Shown here in pieces: positions 6,768-13,178 of a stretch of 13,178 nucleotides of DNA. The position numbers were made by a program, and so were the translations under genes. Every line of letters begins with the position of its first letter. Positions within the stretch are counted from its first letter, which is position 1. This DNA is from UBA6952 sp045562575. GTDB lineage: Bacteria; Chloroflexota; Dehalococcoidia; Lucifugimonadales; UBA6952. Location: NCBI GenBank assembly GCA_045562575.1, contig JBJKVQ010000003.1:1-13178 (forward strand), in the 5' to 3' direction. The notes beneath the pieces were generated by a model. That model did no database searches, was not told where the DNA came from, and saw only the letters and a list, made by a program, of their open reading frames with translations.

Positions 6768-7886
6768 TTATTCGAGTACTCCTGCGTCTTTTAGCATTTG
6801 TGCACTACCTGCAATGTCACTTAATGAAGCAAGGGATATTGCTGGTTTGTTAATATCGTCAAAAGGTGTGATCATTGGATGTTTCTTAACTCCACTAACC
6901 AAAGGATATTCTCTAGTTGAATTTGCAAAGTAGCTTTGAGCAACTGTAGAAGTCATAAACTCAATGAACTTTTCTGCATTTTCGGTATTTTCAGCTGACT
7001 TTAGAATTCCTGCAGCTGAAACCATGACCATTGAACCTGGTCCCCCACCAGTAGGGTGGTAGTTTCTAGCTTTGAATGCATCACCTGCAGCTTTATCTAA
7101 AGTAAATTTATATAGATAGTAATGATTTACAAATCCTACATCAATTTCACCTTTGTCAGCAGCTTCAACCTGGGGTGTATTTTTGGGATATACTTTTGCA
7201 TCATTATCTCGGATACATTCTATCCATTTCTTAGTTTCAGCATCGCCCCATTCGGCTCTCATAGCTGTAATCATAGTTTGGAATGAAGAGTTACTTGGAG
7301 CCCAACCAATTCTTCCGTTCCATTTAGAGTCACAGAATCCTTGCATTGTAGCTGGTAAATCTGATTCACTAACAGTTTCTGTATTGTATACAACTACTCT
7401 TGCTCGACCAGTGATACCAGTCCAAAGACCTTGTGGTGATTTTGCCCAAGTTGGAACAACATCGACCATGGATTTTTTACCATCGTCATCAGTTACTTCC
7501 TTCATCAAGATATGATCGTGTAATGGCTGAAGCATATTTTCTACAGAACCTATAGCACCAGGATCTTGAGCATAAAATATGTCTGCAGGAGTTTTATCCC
7601 CTTCTTCCATTAATAATGCTGCCATTGGTGCGGATGAACCGTATTTTACTTCTACTTTAATGCCTGTGGAATCTTGAAATTGTTCAATTATTGGTCCAAC
7701 TAAAGATTCTTTTCTTCCTGAATAAATTACAAGATTGCCTGGATCTTTAGCAACTTCTTTTACGACTTCAACTTCTTTAATAACTTCTTTTTCTACAATA
7801 ACTTCTTCTGGTTCGGTGCTACATGCAACAACTGCAATTAACCCTGCCACAAGAGCTAGTCGAAAGAGACTTTTAAAAATTTCCAA
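6768..7886 (-). CDS. fbpA: Iron(III)-type ABC transporter substrate-binding lipoprotein
   Basis: A 372-aa extracytoplasmic binding protein of the FbpA/FutA class. The signal peptide ends in the lipobox VVAC, so C22 should be lipidated and anchored. A Val/Lys/Glu-repeat linker follows (about 28-47; VEKEVIKEVEVVKEV). The mature domain opens with LVIYSGRKE (52-60). PADIFYAQDPGAIG (100-113), TGRARVVVYNTE (159-170), KVYPKNTPQVEAADKGE (231-247) and NHYYLYK (254-260) are family landmarks. The adjacent pair Y256/Y257 matches the paired tyrosines that bind ferric ion in FbpA, and Y55 and Y167 sit where FutA-type proteins place further tyrosine ligands. The start is TTG at 7886, placed six bases after GGAGT within AAAGGAGT (7893-7900); there is no in-frame ATG before the lipobox. 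It is the first gene of the importer operon and the likely target of the DtxR-family regulator. Confidence 0.92.
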   Translation of the reverse strand: MEIFKSLFRLALVAGLIAVVACSTEPEEVIVEKEVIKEVEVVKEVAKDPGNLVIYSGRKESLVGPIIEQFQDSTGIKVEVKYGSSAPMAALLMEEGDKTPADIFYAQDPGAIGSVENMLQPLHDHILMKEVTDDDGKKSMVDVVPTWAKSPQGLWTGITGRARVVVYNTETVSESDLPATMQGFCDSKWNGRIGWAPSNSSFQTMITAMRAEWGDAETKKWIECIRDNDAKVYPKNTPQVEAADKGEIDVGFVNHYYLYKFTLDKAAGDAFKARNYHPTGGGPGSMVMVSAAGILKSAENTENAEKFIEFMTSTVAQSYFANSTREYPLVSGVKKHPMITPFDDINKPAISLASLSDIAGSAQMLKDAGVLE

Positions 7887-7937
7887 ATCTTAACTCCTTT
7901 TATATCAGTAATTATTTAGTCGGAGCGTTTGATGAAT

Positions 7938-7954
7938 ATTAGTACGTACATAAT
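7938..7954. promoter_or_regulatory. Possible auxiliary operator half-site downstream of the promoter
   Basis: ATTAGTACGTACATAAT repeats the ATTAGT hexamer of the main palindrome (7938-7943) and contains the small palindrome GTACGTAC (7942-7949). It lies in the untranslated leader of the binding-protein gene, about 25-30 bp after the predicted start site. Its right arm does not match the left, so if it is a regulator site it is weak. Confidence 0.35.
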
Positions 7955-7971
7955 TATCAACTAAGCTGAAA

Positions 7972-7987
7972 ATTAGTATATACTAAT
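7972..7987. promoter_or_regulatory. 16-bp perfect palindrome, likely DtxR-family operator
   Basis: ATTAGTATATACTAAT is a perfect 16-bp inverted repeat. It covers the -10 hexamer of the promoter for the binding-protein gene, so a dimer bound here would block polymerase. The size, the TTAG/CTAA arms and the position next to a DtxR-family gene resemble the TTAGGTTAG-type boxes of that family, but the inner bases differ. ATTAGT/ACTAAT also occurs at 7938-7943 and 8004-8009, giving four half-sites within 72 bp. Confidence 0.6.
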
Positions 7988-8002
7988 AATTGGATATGTC
8001 AA
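7975..8002 (-). promoter_or_regulatory. Promoter of the iron ABC importer operon
   Basis: On the minus strand a perfect TTGACA (7997-8002) is followed after 16 bp by TATACT (7975-7980), five of six to the -10 consensus. Transcription would start near 7968, giving a leader of about 80 nt before the TTG start at 7886. It is among the strongest-looking promoters in the window, and its -10 element is embedded in the palindrome at 7972-7987. Confidence 0.7.
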
Positions 8003-8003
8003 C

Positions 8004-8010
8004 ACTAATA
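8004..8010. promoter_or_regulatory. Possible operator half-site upstream of the -35 box
   Basis: ACTAATA repeats the right arm of the main palindrome (7982-7988) exactly. It lies one base upstream of the TTGACA -35 hexamer and 22 bp, about two helical turns, from the matching arm. Cooperative binding of a second regulator dimer is a possible reading; chance in AT-rich DNA is the alternative. Confidence 0.35.
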
Positions 8011-8024
8011 AAAGAAGTATTGCG

Positions 8025-8780
8025 TTATTTTGGTACAACAATAATTTTGCTGGCAACCATATTGCTAAAAGTTATATCTTGATTTTCACACTGAATCAAA
8101 ATAACTCCACGAGTTTTAGATAGTTCTAGTACTTTTAAATTTGCACCAGGCACTAAATTATTATGGACAAGGTATGTCAGGAGTTCTTGATCTTCGGGGG
8201 GGATGGATAAAATAATGTATTCATTACCCATTTCAGCTTCAATCATTGGTAGTGCATTAGTGACATCATGGTGATTACTACCAGGTATTTTTTGGCCAAA
8301 TGCTCCAGTCGTAGGATGATCAAGTAGCTCAATTAATTTTTTTTCAACATTAGATGATATCGCATGTTCTAGCAGATGAGCTTCTTCGTAGGCATGCTCC
8401 AATTCTAAACCTAGAATATCAACAACGAGTCTTTCAGCTAATCTATGTCTTCGTACAATAAATTCTGCAGCTCTTCTTCCGGACGTAGATAATTCTAAAT
8501 TTTTTGTATTAGATGTGAGTAAACCTTCTTTAATTAGACGTCTAATCATGGCACTTACTGAGGGCAATGAAGATCCAAGGTTTTCGGATACTGGTGCATT
8601 TTTTAAATACTCTGCAAGTTCAGTCAATGAAATTTTCCCTTCTCTATTTTCCTGAAGATAGAAAATAGAAAGTAGATAATTTTCAGTCACCATAGAAAGT
8701 CTTTTTAGGCTGTGATATGGGGAGGCTGATAAGATTTGATTTGCATTAGTTTTATTTGTTTTTTTATTATTACTGCTCAT
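8025..8780 (-). CDS. DtxR-family metal-dependent transcriptional regulator
   Basis: A 251-aa metalloregulator. The N-terminal winged helix begins TENYLLSIFYL (32-42), with recognition helix SLPSVSAMIRRL (71-82). The dimerisation and metal domain has VRRHRLAERLVVDILGLELE (109-128), YEEAHLLEHAIS (131-142) and FGQKIPG (161-167). The last 80 residues form a FeoA/SH3-like domain. By eye against DtxR, H79 and E83 correspond to H112 and E116, and E105 and H106 to E138 and H139; Cys102 is His (H135), Met10 is Asn (N34) and His98 is Tyr (Y131). A segment of about nine extra residues (near 61-70) lies between the two HTH helices. A GAGGT ribosome-binding site (8787-8791) precedes the ATG. It lies 57 bp after purT and 138 bp before the importer operon, whose promoter carries a matching palindrome. 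Fe2+ or Mn2+ repression of uptake is inferred. Confidence 0.92.
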   Translation of the reverse strand: MSSNNKKTNKTNANQILSASPYHSLKRLSMVTENYLLSIFYLQENREGKISLTELAEYLKNAPVSENLGSSLPSVSAMIRRLIKEGLLTSNTKNLELSTSGRRAAEFIVRRHRLAERLVVDILGLELEHAYEEAHLLEHAISSNVEKKLIELLDHPTTGAFGQKIPGSNHHDVTNALPMIEAEMGNEYIILSIPPEDQELLTYLVHNNLVPGANLKVLELSKTRGVILIQCENQDITFSNMVASKIIVVPK

Positions 8781-8837
8781 ATTTGTACCTCATTCAGATG
8801 CAAGGATTTTACACTACTGAATTTAATATGACAAAGT

Positions 8838-10019
8838 TTATAAAATTATATTTATTTGTGATGCAACCAATCTTGCCTTTTCTCTTGCTTCTTCAATACT
8901 TTTTCCAATTGCTAACGCAACCCCAAGCCTCCTATGGCCATCAATATTTGGCTTTCCGAATATTCTTAATCCTGTATCTGGTAAGGACAATGCATCTTCT
9001 ATTCCTACATATTGAATATTGTCTGATGTTCCTTCTGCTACAATTGCGCAAGAAGCAGAGGGGCCAATTTGGTGTATTTTGTTAATGGGGAATCCCAAAA
9101 TTGCCCTAACATGTAACGCGAATTCTGAGAGATCTTGTGATATAAGAGTAACTAATCCTGTATCATGTGGTCTGGGCGAAATTTCACTAAAAATTACCGA
9201 TTCATTTTTAATAAAAAACTCAACTCCAAATATACCTTTTCCTCCAAGTGCTTCAGTGACTTGTTTGGCTATTAATTCTGCTTGATTCAGTGCTTTTTCA
9301 GACATGGGATGAGGTTGCCAAGATTCACGATAATCACCATCTATTTGTATATGGCCGATAGGAGGACAAAAAGTTGTACCTTTGCTATGTCGTATAGTTA
9401 AAAGGGTTATTTCATAATCAAAATCTATGAATTCTTCTACGATGATCTTTTGAGCATCACCTCGAGCATTGGTTATAGCATAATTCCAAGCTTCATCGAT
9501 TTCTTCTAACGACTGTATAACTTTTTGACCCTTACCCGAAGAGCTCATTATAGGTTTAATTACACAAGGAAATCCTAAATGATTTGCAGCTTTTGTAAGT
9601 TCTTCTGGAGATGATGCAAAGAAATATCTGCTTGTAGGTATCCCTAATTCTTTCGATGCAAGTTCTCTAATACCTTCACGATTCATAGTGAGGAAAGTGG
9701 ATTTCGCAGTGGGGATAATATTATATCCTTCCATTTCAAGTTTAAGTAAAACTTCAGTAGCAATCGCTTCAACTTCTGGAACGATAAAATTTGGATTTTC
9801 TTTTCGAATTATTGATTCGAGTGCTATGGGGTCTGTCATTGTAACGACGTGGCTTCTTTGAGCTATTTGCATTGCAGGAGCATGTGCATACCGATCAACA
9901 GCAATAACTTCTAATCCAAACCTTTGTGCTTCTATTGCAACTTCTTTTCCAAGTTCTCCTGATCCTAATAACATTAGTTTTGTTGCTGCATTTTTATAAG
10001 GAGTTCCCAGAGAAATCAT
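8838..10019 (-). CDS. purT: Formate-dependent GAR transformylase (PurT)
   Basis: A 393-aa ATP-grasp enzyme converting glycinamide ribonucleotide, formate and ATP to formyl-GAR in purine synthesis, without using formyl-tetrahydrofolate. It aligns with E. coli PurT nearly residue for residue. GSGELGKEV (19-27) and PEVEAIATE (81-89) hold the GAR-contacting E22 and E82. TMNREGIREL (111-120) and VIKPIMSSSGKGQ (153-165) hold R114, K155 and the nucleotide loop. GVEFF (265-269) and FSEISPRPHDTG (277-288) hold the magnesium ligands E267 and E279. RESWQPHPMS and LISQDLSEFALHVRA are also conserved. The length is full. The ATG follows an AGGAAA ribosome-binding site and starts 22 bp after the MFS gene. 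No folate or other purine genes adjoin it; its place between a transporter and a metalloregulator is unexplained. Confidence 0.97.
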   Translation of the reverse strand: MISLGTPYKNAATKLMLLGSGELGKEVAIEAQRFGLEVIAVDRYAHAPAMQIAQRSHVVTMTDPIALESIIRKENPNFIVPEVEAIATEVLLKLEMEGYNIIPTAKSTFLTMNREGIRELASKELGIPTSRYFFASSPEELTKAANHLGFPCVIKPIMSSSGKGQKVIQSLEEIDEAWNYAITNARGDAQKIIVEEFIDFDYEITLLTIRHSKGTTFCPPIGHIQIDGDYRESWQPHPMSEKALNQAELIAKQVTEALGGKGIFGVEFFIKNESVIFSEISPRPHDTGLVTLISQDLSEFALHVRAILGFPINKIHQIGPSASCAIVAEGTSDNIQYVGIEDALSLPDTGLRIFGKPNIDGHRRLGVALAIGKSIEEAREKARLVASQINIIL

Positions 10020-10041
10020 TTCGTTTCCTAACTTATACTAC

Positions 10042-11295
10042 TTATTTTTCTAATGGATTTTCAGGATCATATTTGTAATTTGAAATATTGGGAATAAAAT
10101 ACCATATACCAGCAACTACAAAAATAGATATAAACCCACCCATGATCATAGTATAACTTGCCCCGATTATTGAAGATACTACAGTGACTTGTACTGTACC
10201 CAAATGGTTTGCCCCCATAGCGGCAAAAGAATGAACACTACTAGCTCGTCCTAATAGTTGATCTGGAGTAGTCAGTTGAACAAGCGTTTGTCTCATAACC
10301 ATACTGATGGAGTCTAATAATCCTAGTAAAGCAATAATAATTAAACCAACTATAAATATAGGATTGATTCCAAATAAGATGAGAAGAATTGCATACATTG
10401 CAGTTCCAACAAGGACAATAAATCCTTTTCGAGGCCATTTATTCATATAAAACACTATCAAGGTGCCTATTATTCCTCCTATTGAATCCGCAGATGCAAG
10501 CATGGCAGTTCCCTGAGCACCCATTCCATATAGTTTATCGGCAAATACTGGAAATAATTCTCTGTAAAATGAAAAGATCACAACTCCTATATCCAAAAGA
10601 TACAAACCAGGTAGTAATCTATGTCGTTTTACAAATCCTAATCCCTCAACAAGAGAGGAAATAGTTCCTTTACGGTTTTCTTCCACATTAGGTTCGCCAG
10701 AAGCTTTGATTAATGCAGGGGATAAAATGCTACAAAAGGCAGTTGCTGATGCAATAAAAAAAGCACCAGAAGCACCGTATGTTTCGTAAACTATTCCAAA
10801 TAATAGGGGAGCAATAACCATAGCAATTTGTCTTGTTGAAACTTGGACAGTGACTCCGTGAGGTAATAATTCTCTAGGAATCACTCTTGGTAGCATTGCA
10901 GGTCTAGCAGCATTTCCTAGCATTTGAACTATAGTACAAGCAAAGGTAACTGCCCATATATGCCATACTTCTAATTTTTCCGTAAAAGCTAGATACGCTA
11001 AAATAGCAAGAGAAATAAACACGACACTTTGTGTCATTATCATAAGTTTTTTTCTATTAACTCTGTCAGCAAGAGTACCACCATAAAGAGCTAATGGAAG
11101 TTGAATTAACTGTATAGCACCAAGCGCTCCAACCTTTGCAATTGAACCGGTTTGATCATATATCCACTGACCACTAATCAGAAGGCGTAAAACCATAGTT
11201 ATAGATTGGAATGCTAAACCAGACCAGAGAAATGTGTAGTCACGGTGTTTAAAAACAGCCCAGGGTTTTAAATCATTCGAATTATTTTTATTCAT
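10042..11295 (-). CDS. MFS transporter, EntS-like (MFS_3 type)
   Basis: A 417-aa inner-membrane protein with about twelve hydrophobic helices in two sets of six. The N-terminal HRDYTFLWSGLAFQSI (17-32) is characteristic of the EntS/MFS_3 branch. Motif A is GGTLADRVNRKKLM (72-85) between helices 2 and 3. The central loop (about 198-212, EPNVEENRKGTI) is charged, and the second half contains DSISMVMRQTLVQL and a final ISNYKYDPENP tail. Branch members export enterobactin, macrolides or other small molecules by proton antiport; the substrate here is unknown. It may be the first gene of a unit running into purT (22-bp gap) and then the DtxR-family gene (57-bp gap). A siderophore-export role is tempting next to iron genes, but no siderophore synthesis genes are present. 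The ATG has no strong Shine-Dalgarno sequence. Confidence 0.9.
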   Translation of the reverse strand: MNKNNSNDLKPWAVFKHRDYTFLWSGLAFQSITMVLRLLISGQWIYDQTGSIAKVGALGAIQLIQLPLALYGGTLADRVNRKKLMIMTQSVVFISLAILAYLAFTEKLEVWHIWAVTFACTIVQMLGNAARPAMLPRVIPRELLPHGVTVQVSTRQIAMVIAPLLFGIVYETYGASGAFFIASATAFCSILSPALIKASGEPNVEENRKGTISSLVEGLGFVKRHRLLPGLYLLDIGVVIFSFYRELFPVFADKLYGMGAQGTAMLASADSIGGIIGTLIVFYMNKWPRKGFIVLVGTAMYAILLILFGINPIFIVGLIIIALLGLLDSISMVMRQTLVQLTTPDQLLGRASSVHSFAAMGANHLGTVQVTVVSSIIGASYTMIMGGFISIFVVAGIWYFIPNISNYKYDPENPLEK

Positions 11296-11323
11296 AGAGG
11301 CTCATAACTTGTATATTACAACC

Positions 11324-11357
11324 TTATTATTCTAGCTAATAAAGTTTTAAGAGTTAA
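11324..11357 (-). promoter_or_regulatory. Probable promoter of the MFS-purT unit with overlapping inverted repeat
   Basis: On the minus strand TTAACT (11352-11357) and TAGAAT (11329-11334) are 17 bp apart, predicting a start near 11322 and a leader of about 26 nt. An inverted repeat TTATTA/TAATAA (arms 11324-11329 and 11337-11342, 7-nt spacer) overlaps the -10 box. A second one, TTGTATATTACAA, lies at 11309-11321 in the leader. Both are AT-only or nearly so, and either may be chance. Confidence 0.4.
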
Positions 11358-11446
11358 TACGTTAATTCGTGTAATTATCAGTTTAATAGAAAAAAAGTTT
11401 ACAGATATGGTTTATTGAATTTTTAAAGTATAAATTTTTTGTATAC

Positions 11447-11452
11447 TATAAT
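11447..11452 (+). promoter_or_regulatory. -10 element for the DUF3500-LLM operon
   Basis: A perfect TATAAT lies 30 bp before the DUF3500 start codon, within TATACTATAATGG. No good -35 hexamer occurs at 16-18 bp; TTTAAA (11422-11427) at 19 bp is the nearest. Just upstream, AGTATA (11427-11432) and TATACT (11442-11447) form an inverted repeat with a 9-bp spacer that could be an operator. Confidence 0.4.
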
Positions 11453-11481
11453 GGATACTTGTTAAGAGTAGGGAGGGTAGT

Positions 11482-12492
11482 ATGGCAAATACATATAAAC
11501 AAATGGTGGATGAACATAAACATATTAATAGTACGAAAGCCATGAGAGAGGCAGTAGTAGCTTATTTAAATACGTTGTCTTCAGAGCAAAAAAATAAGTC
11601 TACTTTTGAGTATATGGATGGTGAAAGACAATTTTGGTACTATCCACCGATGAATAGGCATGGTTTAGCTTTAAGAGATATGGATAAAGACCAACGAAAA
11701 GCAGCCATGAATTTGGCAGAAGCATCACTTTCCCCGATAGCATATGAATACATGCAACAAATAATTGATCATGAAGCAATTCTAGGGCCTATTGAAAAAT
11801 CGAAAGGAATTATTTCTTTCGTTAGAGATTCTGAATTGTATTATTTTTCAATTTTTGGGAATCCACTCAGTAATGAAGAACCATGGGGATGGCGAGTGGA
11901 AGGCCATCACATTTCATTCCATTTCAGCATATGGGGAGACACAGTAATATCTACGACTCCATTTTTCCTAGGAGCTAATCCTGCAGAAGTTAAAGAAGGG
12001 GATTCAAAAGGTTTAAGAATTCTTAAAAAGAGAGAAGATCTTGGTTTAGAATTATTTAATAGCCTAGACAGTAACCAACAAGCTATTGCAAAAATTGCAG
12101 ATGAACCACCATTTGATATTTTGACGTACAACTCGACAAAAGCTGTACTTATGCAGGAAGAGGGTTTATCTGGAAAAGAAATGACAGGAGTACAGAAAGA
12201 AATATTATTATCATTACTTGATGAGTATCATTCTGTTTTCCCCCAAGATCTATATAAAGAAAAAATAGATAATATACAATCCAATGGGTTAGATGAAATG
12301 TATTTTGTATGGGCTGGAGGTACTATATTAGGCCAGCAACACTATTATAGAATTCATTGTGGTAATTTATTTATTGAATATGATAATCGTCAAAATGATG
12401 CAAATCATACCCATTCAGTTTTGAGAGATGTAGAAAATGATTTTGCTGAAAATGTTTTACGTCAGCATCAACTACTATTTAAAGTTTTATAA
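11482..12492 (+). CDS. DUF3500 domain-containing protein
   Basis: A 336-aa protein matching the DUF3500 family over its whole length; the family's biochemical role is not established to my knowledge. Landmarks are the N-terminal LNTLSSEQK segment (29-37), PMNRHGLALRDMDKDQR (56-72), the strongly conserved PWGWRVEGHHISFHFS (134-149), TTPFFLGANPAEV (158-170), an early C-terminal helical part, and the closing NHTHSVLRDVENDF (308-321). The His pairs (H142/H143, H309/H311) and the acidic residues beside them suggest a metal or catalytic site, but this is inference. There is no signal peptide or membrane segment, so this copy looks cytoplasmic. A strong GGGAGGG ribosome-binding site (11471-11477) precedes the ATG. 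Its stop codon TAA (12490-12492) overlaps the ribosome-binding site of the next gene, so the two are coupled. Confidence 0.9.
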   Translation: MANTYKQMVDEHKHINSTKAMREAVVAYLNTLSSEQKNKSTFEYMDGERQFWYYPPMNRHGLALRDMDKDQRKAAMNLAEASLSPIAYEYMQQIIDHEAILGPIEKSKGIISFVRDSELYYFSIFGNPLSNEEPWGWRVEGHHISFHFSIWGDTVISTTPFFLGANPAEVKEGDSKGLRILKKREDLGLELFNSLDSNQQAIAKIADEPPFDILTYNSTKAVLMQEEGLSGKEMTGVQKEILLSLLDEYHSVFPQDLYKEKIDNIQSNGLDEMYFVWAGGTILGQQHYYRIHCGNLFIEYDNRQNDANHTHSVLRDVENDFAENVLRQHQLLFKVL

Positions 12493-12501
12493 GGAGTTTT
12501 C

Positions 12502-13178
12502 ATGGGATTGCAATTCGGTGTTTTTGATCATATAGAACCAGTTAAAGACGCGCCTTTACAAAATGTGTATCAATCAAGACTAGATCAAATACAAAAATTG
12601 GATAAAGCTGGATTTTATTGTTATCATCTGGCAGAACATCATACTCCTGCAGTACATAGTTTAGCCCCATCTCAAAACGTGTTTTTATCTGCAGCTTCTC
12701 AGGTTACTAGTAACATAAAGCTTGCACCTTGTGTGTATGTATTACCGCTTCATCATCCGCTAAGACTAATAGAAGAAATTAGCATGTTAGATACACTTTC
12801 AAAAGGCAGAATGGAAATTGGTGTCGGACGTGGTGGTGTTATGGAAGCTTTTTTCTGGGGACAGGAAGCTGATTCTGAAAGTAATTATCAAAGATATGTT
12901 GAAACGTTAGAAATTATGAGACGCGGATTAACAAATGAATATCTTAATTTCCAGGGTGATTTTTATGATTTTGATGAATTACCGATGCGAATGCATTCAT
13001 TACAAAAACCGTATCCTCCATTGTGGTATATGCGTAATGCAGAAACTGCAGCAATGGAAGGAATGAATACCATGGTTGTTGGTTCATTAGATAGTATTCA
13101 TAAAGAAGCTGAAAAATATAAAGAGAAATGGGAAGAGTATCAAGGTAAAGGAACAAAAACTTTGCAAGGCGAAGATCC
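12502..13178 (+). CDS. LLM class flavin-dependent oxidoreductase (3' end cut by window)
   Basis: An open frame of 225 codons continuing past the window edge; family members usually run to about 330-380 residues. It begins MGLQFGVFDHIEP and carries luciferase-like monooxygenase landmarks: the FYCYHLAEHH segment, ASQVTSNIKLAPCVYVLP with LHHPLRLIEE after it, MLDTLSKGRMEIGVGRGG (flavin phosphate region), and later LQKPYPPLWYMRNAETA. Members are TIM-barrel enzymes using reduced FMN or F420 to oxidise small organic substrates; the cofactor and substrate here are unknown. The AAGGAG ribosome-binding site (12491-12496) overlaps the DUF3500 stop codon, with the ATG nine bases after that stop, indicating a coupled operon. 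The absence of a stop before 13178 is due to the window end, not a defect. Confidence 0.92.
   Translation, partial: MGLQFGVFDHIEPVKDAPLQNVYQSRLDQIQKLDKAGFYCYHLAEHHTPAVHSLAPSQNVFLSAASQVTSNIKLAPCVYVLPLHHPLRLIEEISMLDTLSKGRMEIGVGRGGVMEAFFWGQEADSESNYQRYVETLEIMRRGLTNEYLNFQGDFYDFDELPMRMHSLQKPYPPLWYMRNAETAAMEGMNTMVVGSLDSIHKEAEKYKEKWEEYQGKGTKTLQGED

Noticed and set aside
11309..11321. Inverted repeat TTGTATATTACAA as a DtxR-family operator for the MFS gene
   Set aside because: It does not share the ATTAGT half-site of the importer palindrome, has only 5-bp arms and is AT-rich, so chance is likely.
12944..13156. Minus-strand frame of 70 codons at the right end
   Set aside because: It is antisense to the well-supported LLM oxidoreductase gene and has no recognisable features.
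1..13178. CRISPR array, insertion sequence, prophage or toxin-antitoxin module
   Set aside because: No regularly spaced repeats, transposase, integrase or toxin-like genes were found; the tRNA genes show no attachment-site duplication within the window.

Overview
The window is AT-rich throughout (roughly one third G+C by eye). It reads as ordinary bacterial chromosome: three tRNA genes, thirteen protein genes (the last cut by the window edge), short gaps and no mobile elements. The substrate-binding lipoprotein has a Val/Lys/Glu-repeat linker straight after its lipobox cysteine. I associate that pattern with Chloroflexota, and with the low G+C and the DUF3500/LLM pair it suggests a marine SAR202/Dehalococcoidia-like organism. 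This assignment is inference, because there is no rRNA in the window.

Layout. 1-350: tRNA-Gly(GCC) and tRNA-Phe(GAA) on the minus strand and tRNA-Leu(CAA) on the plus strand, transcribed from two divergent, well-formed sigma70-type promoters in the 100-bp gap. 351-1439 (minus): two unrecognised proteins of 271 and 86 aa, probably one operon. 1511-2278 (plus): an enoyl-CoA hydratase/isomerase-family enzyme with PaaG-like active-site features, ending stop-to-stop against the next gene. 2279-3833 (minus): a GT4 glycosyltransferase followed by a GNAT acetyltransferase. 3907-7886 (minus): a complete ferric-iron-type ABC importer in the order binding lipoprotein, fused permease, ATPase. 8025-11295 (minus): an EntS-like MFS transporter, purT and a DtxR-family metalloregulator. 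11482-13178 (plus): a DUF3500 protein translationally coupled to an LLM-class flavin-dependent oxidoreductase that runs off the window.

How it works together. The core is an iron (or manganese) uptake locus with its own regulator. The DtxR-family gene lies directly upstream of the binding-protein gene. The gap between them holds a strong promoter (TTGACA-N16-TATACT) whose -10 hexamer sits inside a perfect 16-bp palindrome, ATTAGTATATACTAAT, with two further copies of the same half-site flanking it. This is a likely metal-responsive operator. A 9-bp stem-loop follows the binding-protein gene and may set its higher expression relative to the permease and ATPase. The regulator itself looks unusual, with a nine-residue expansion in the helix-turn-helix turn and non-canonical residues at two primary metal-ligand positions.

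Nothing here amounts to a demonstrably new system. The best leads are the regulator/operator pair, the unknown 271/86-aa pair and the DUF3500-LLM pair.
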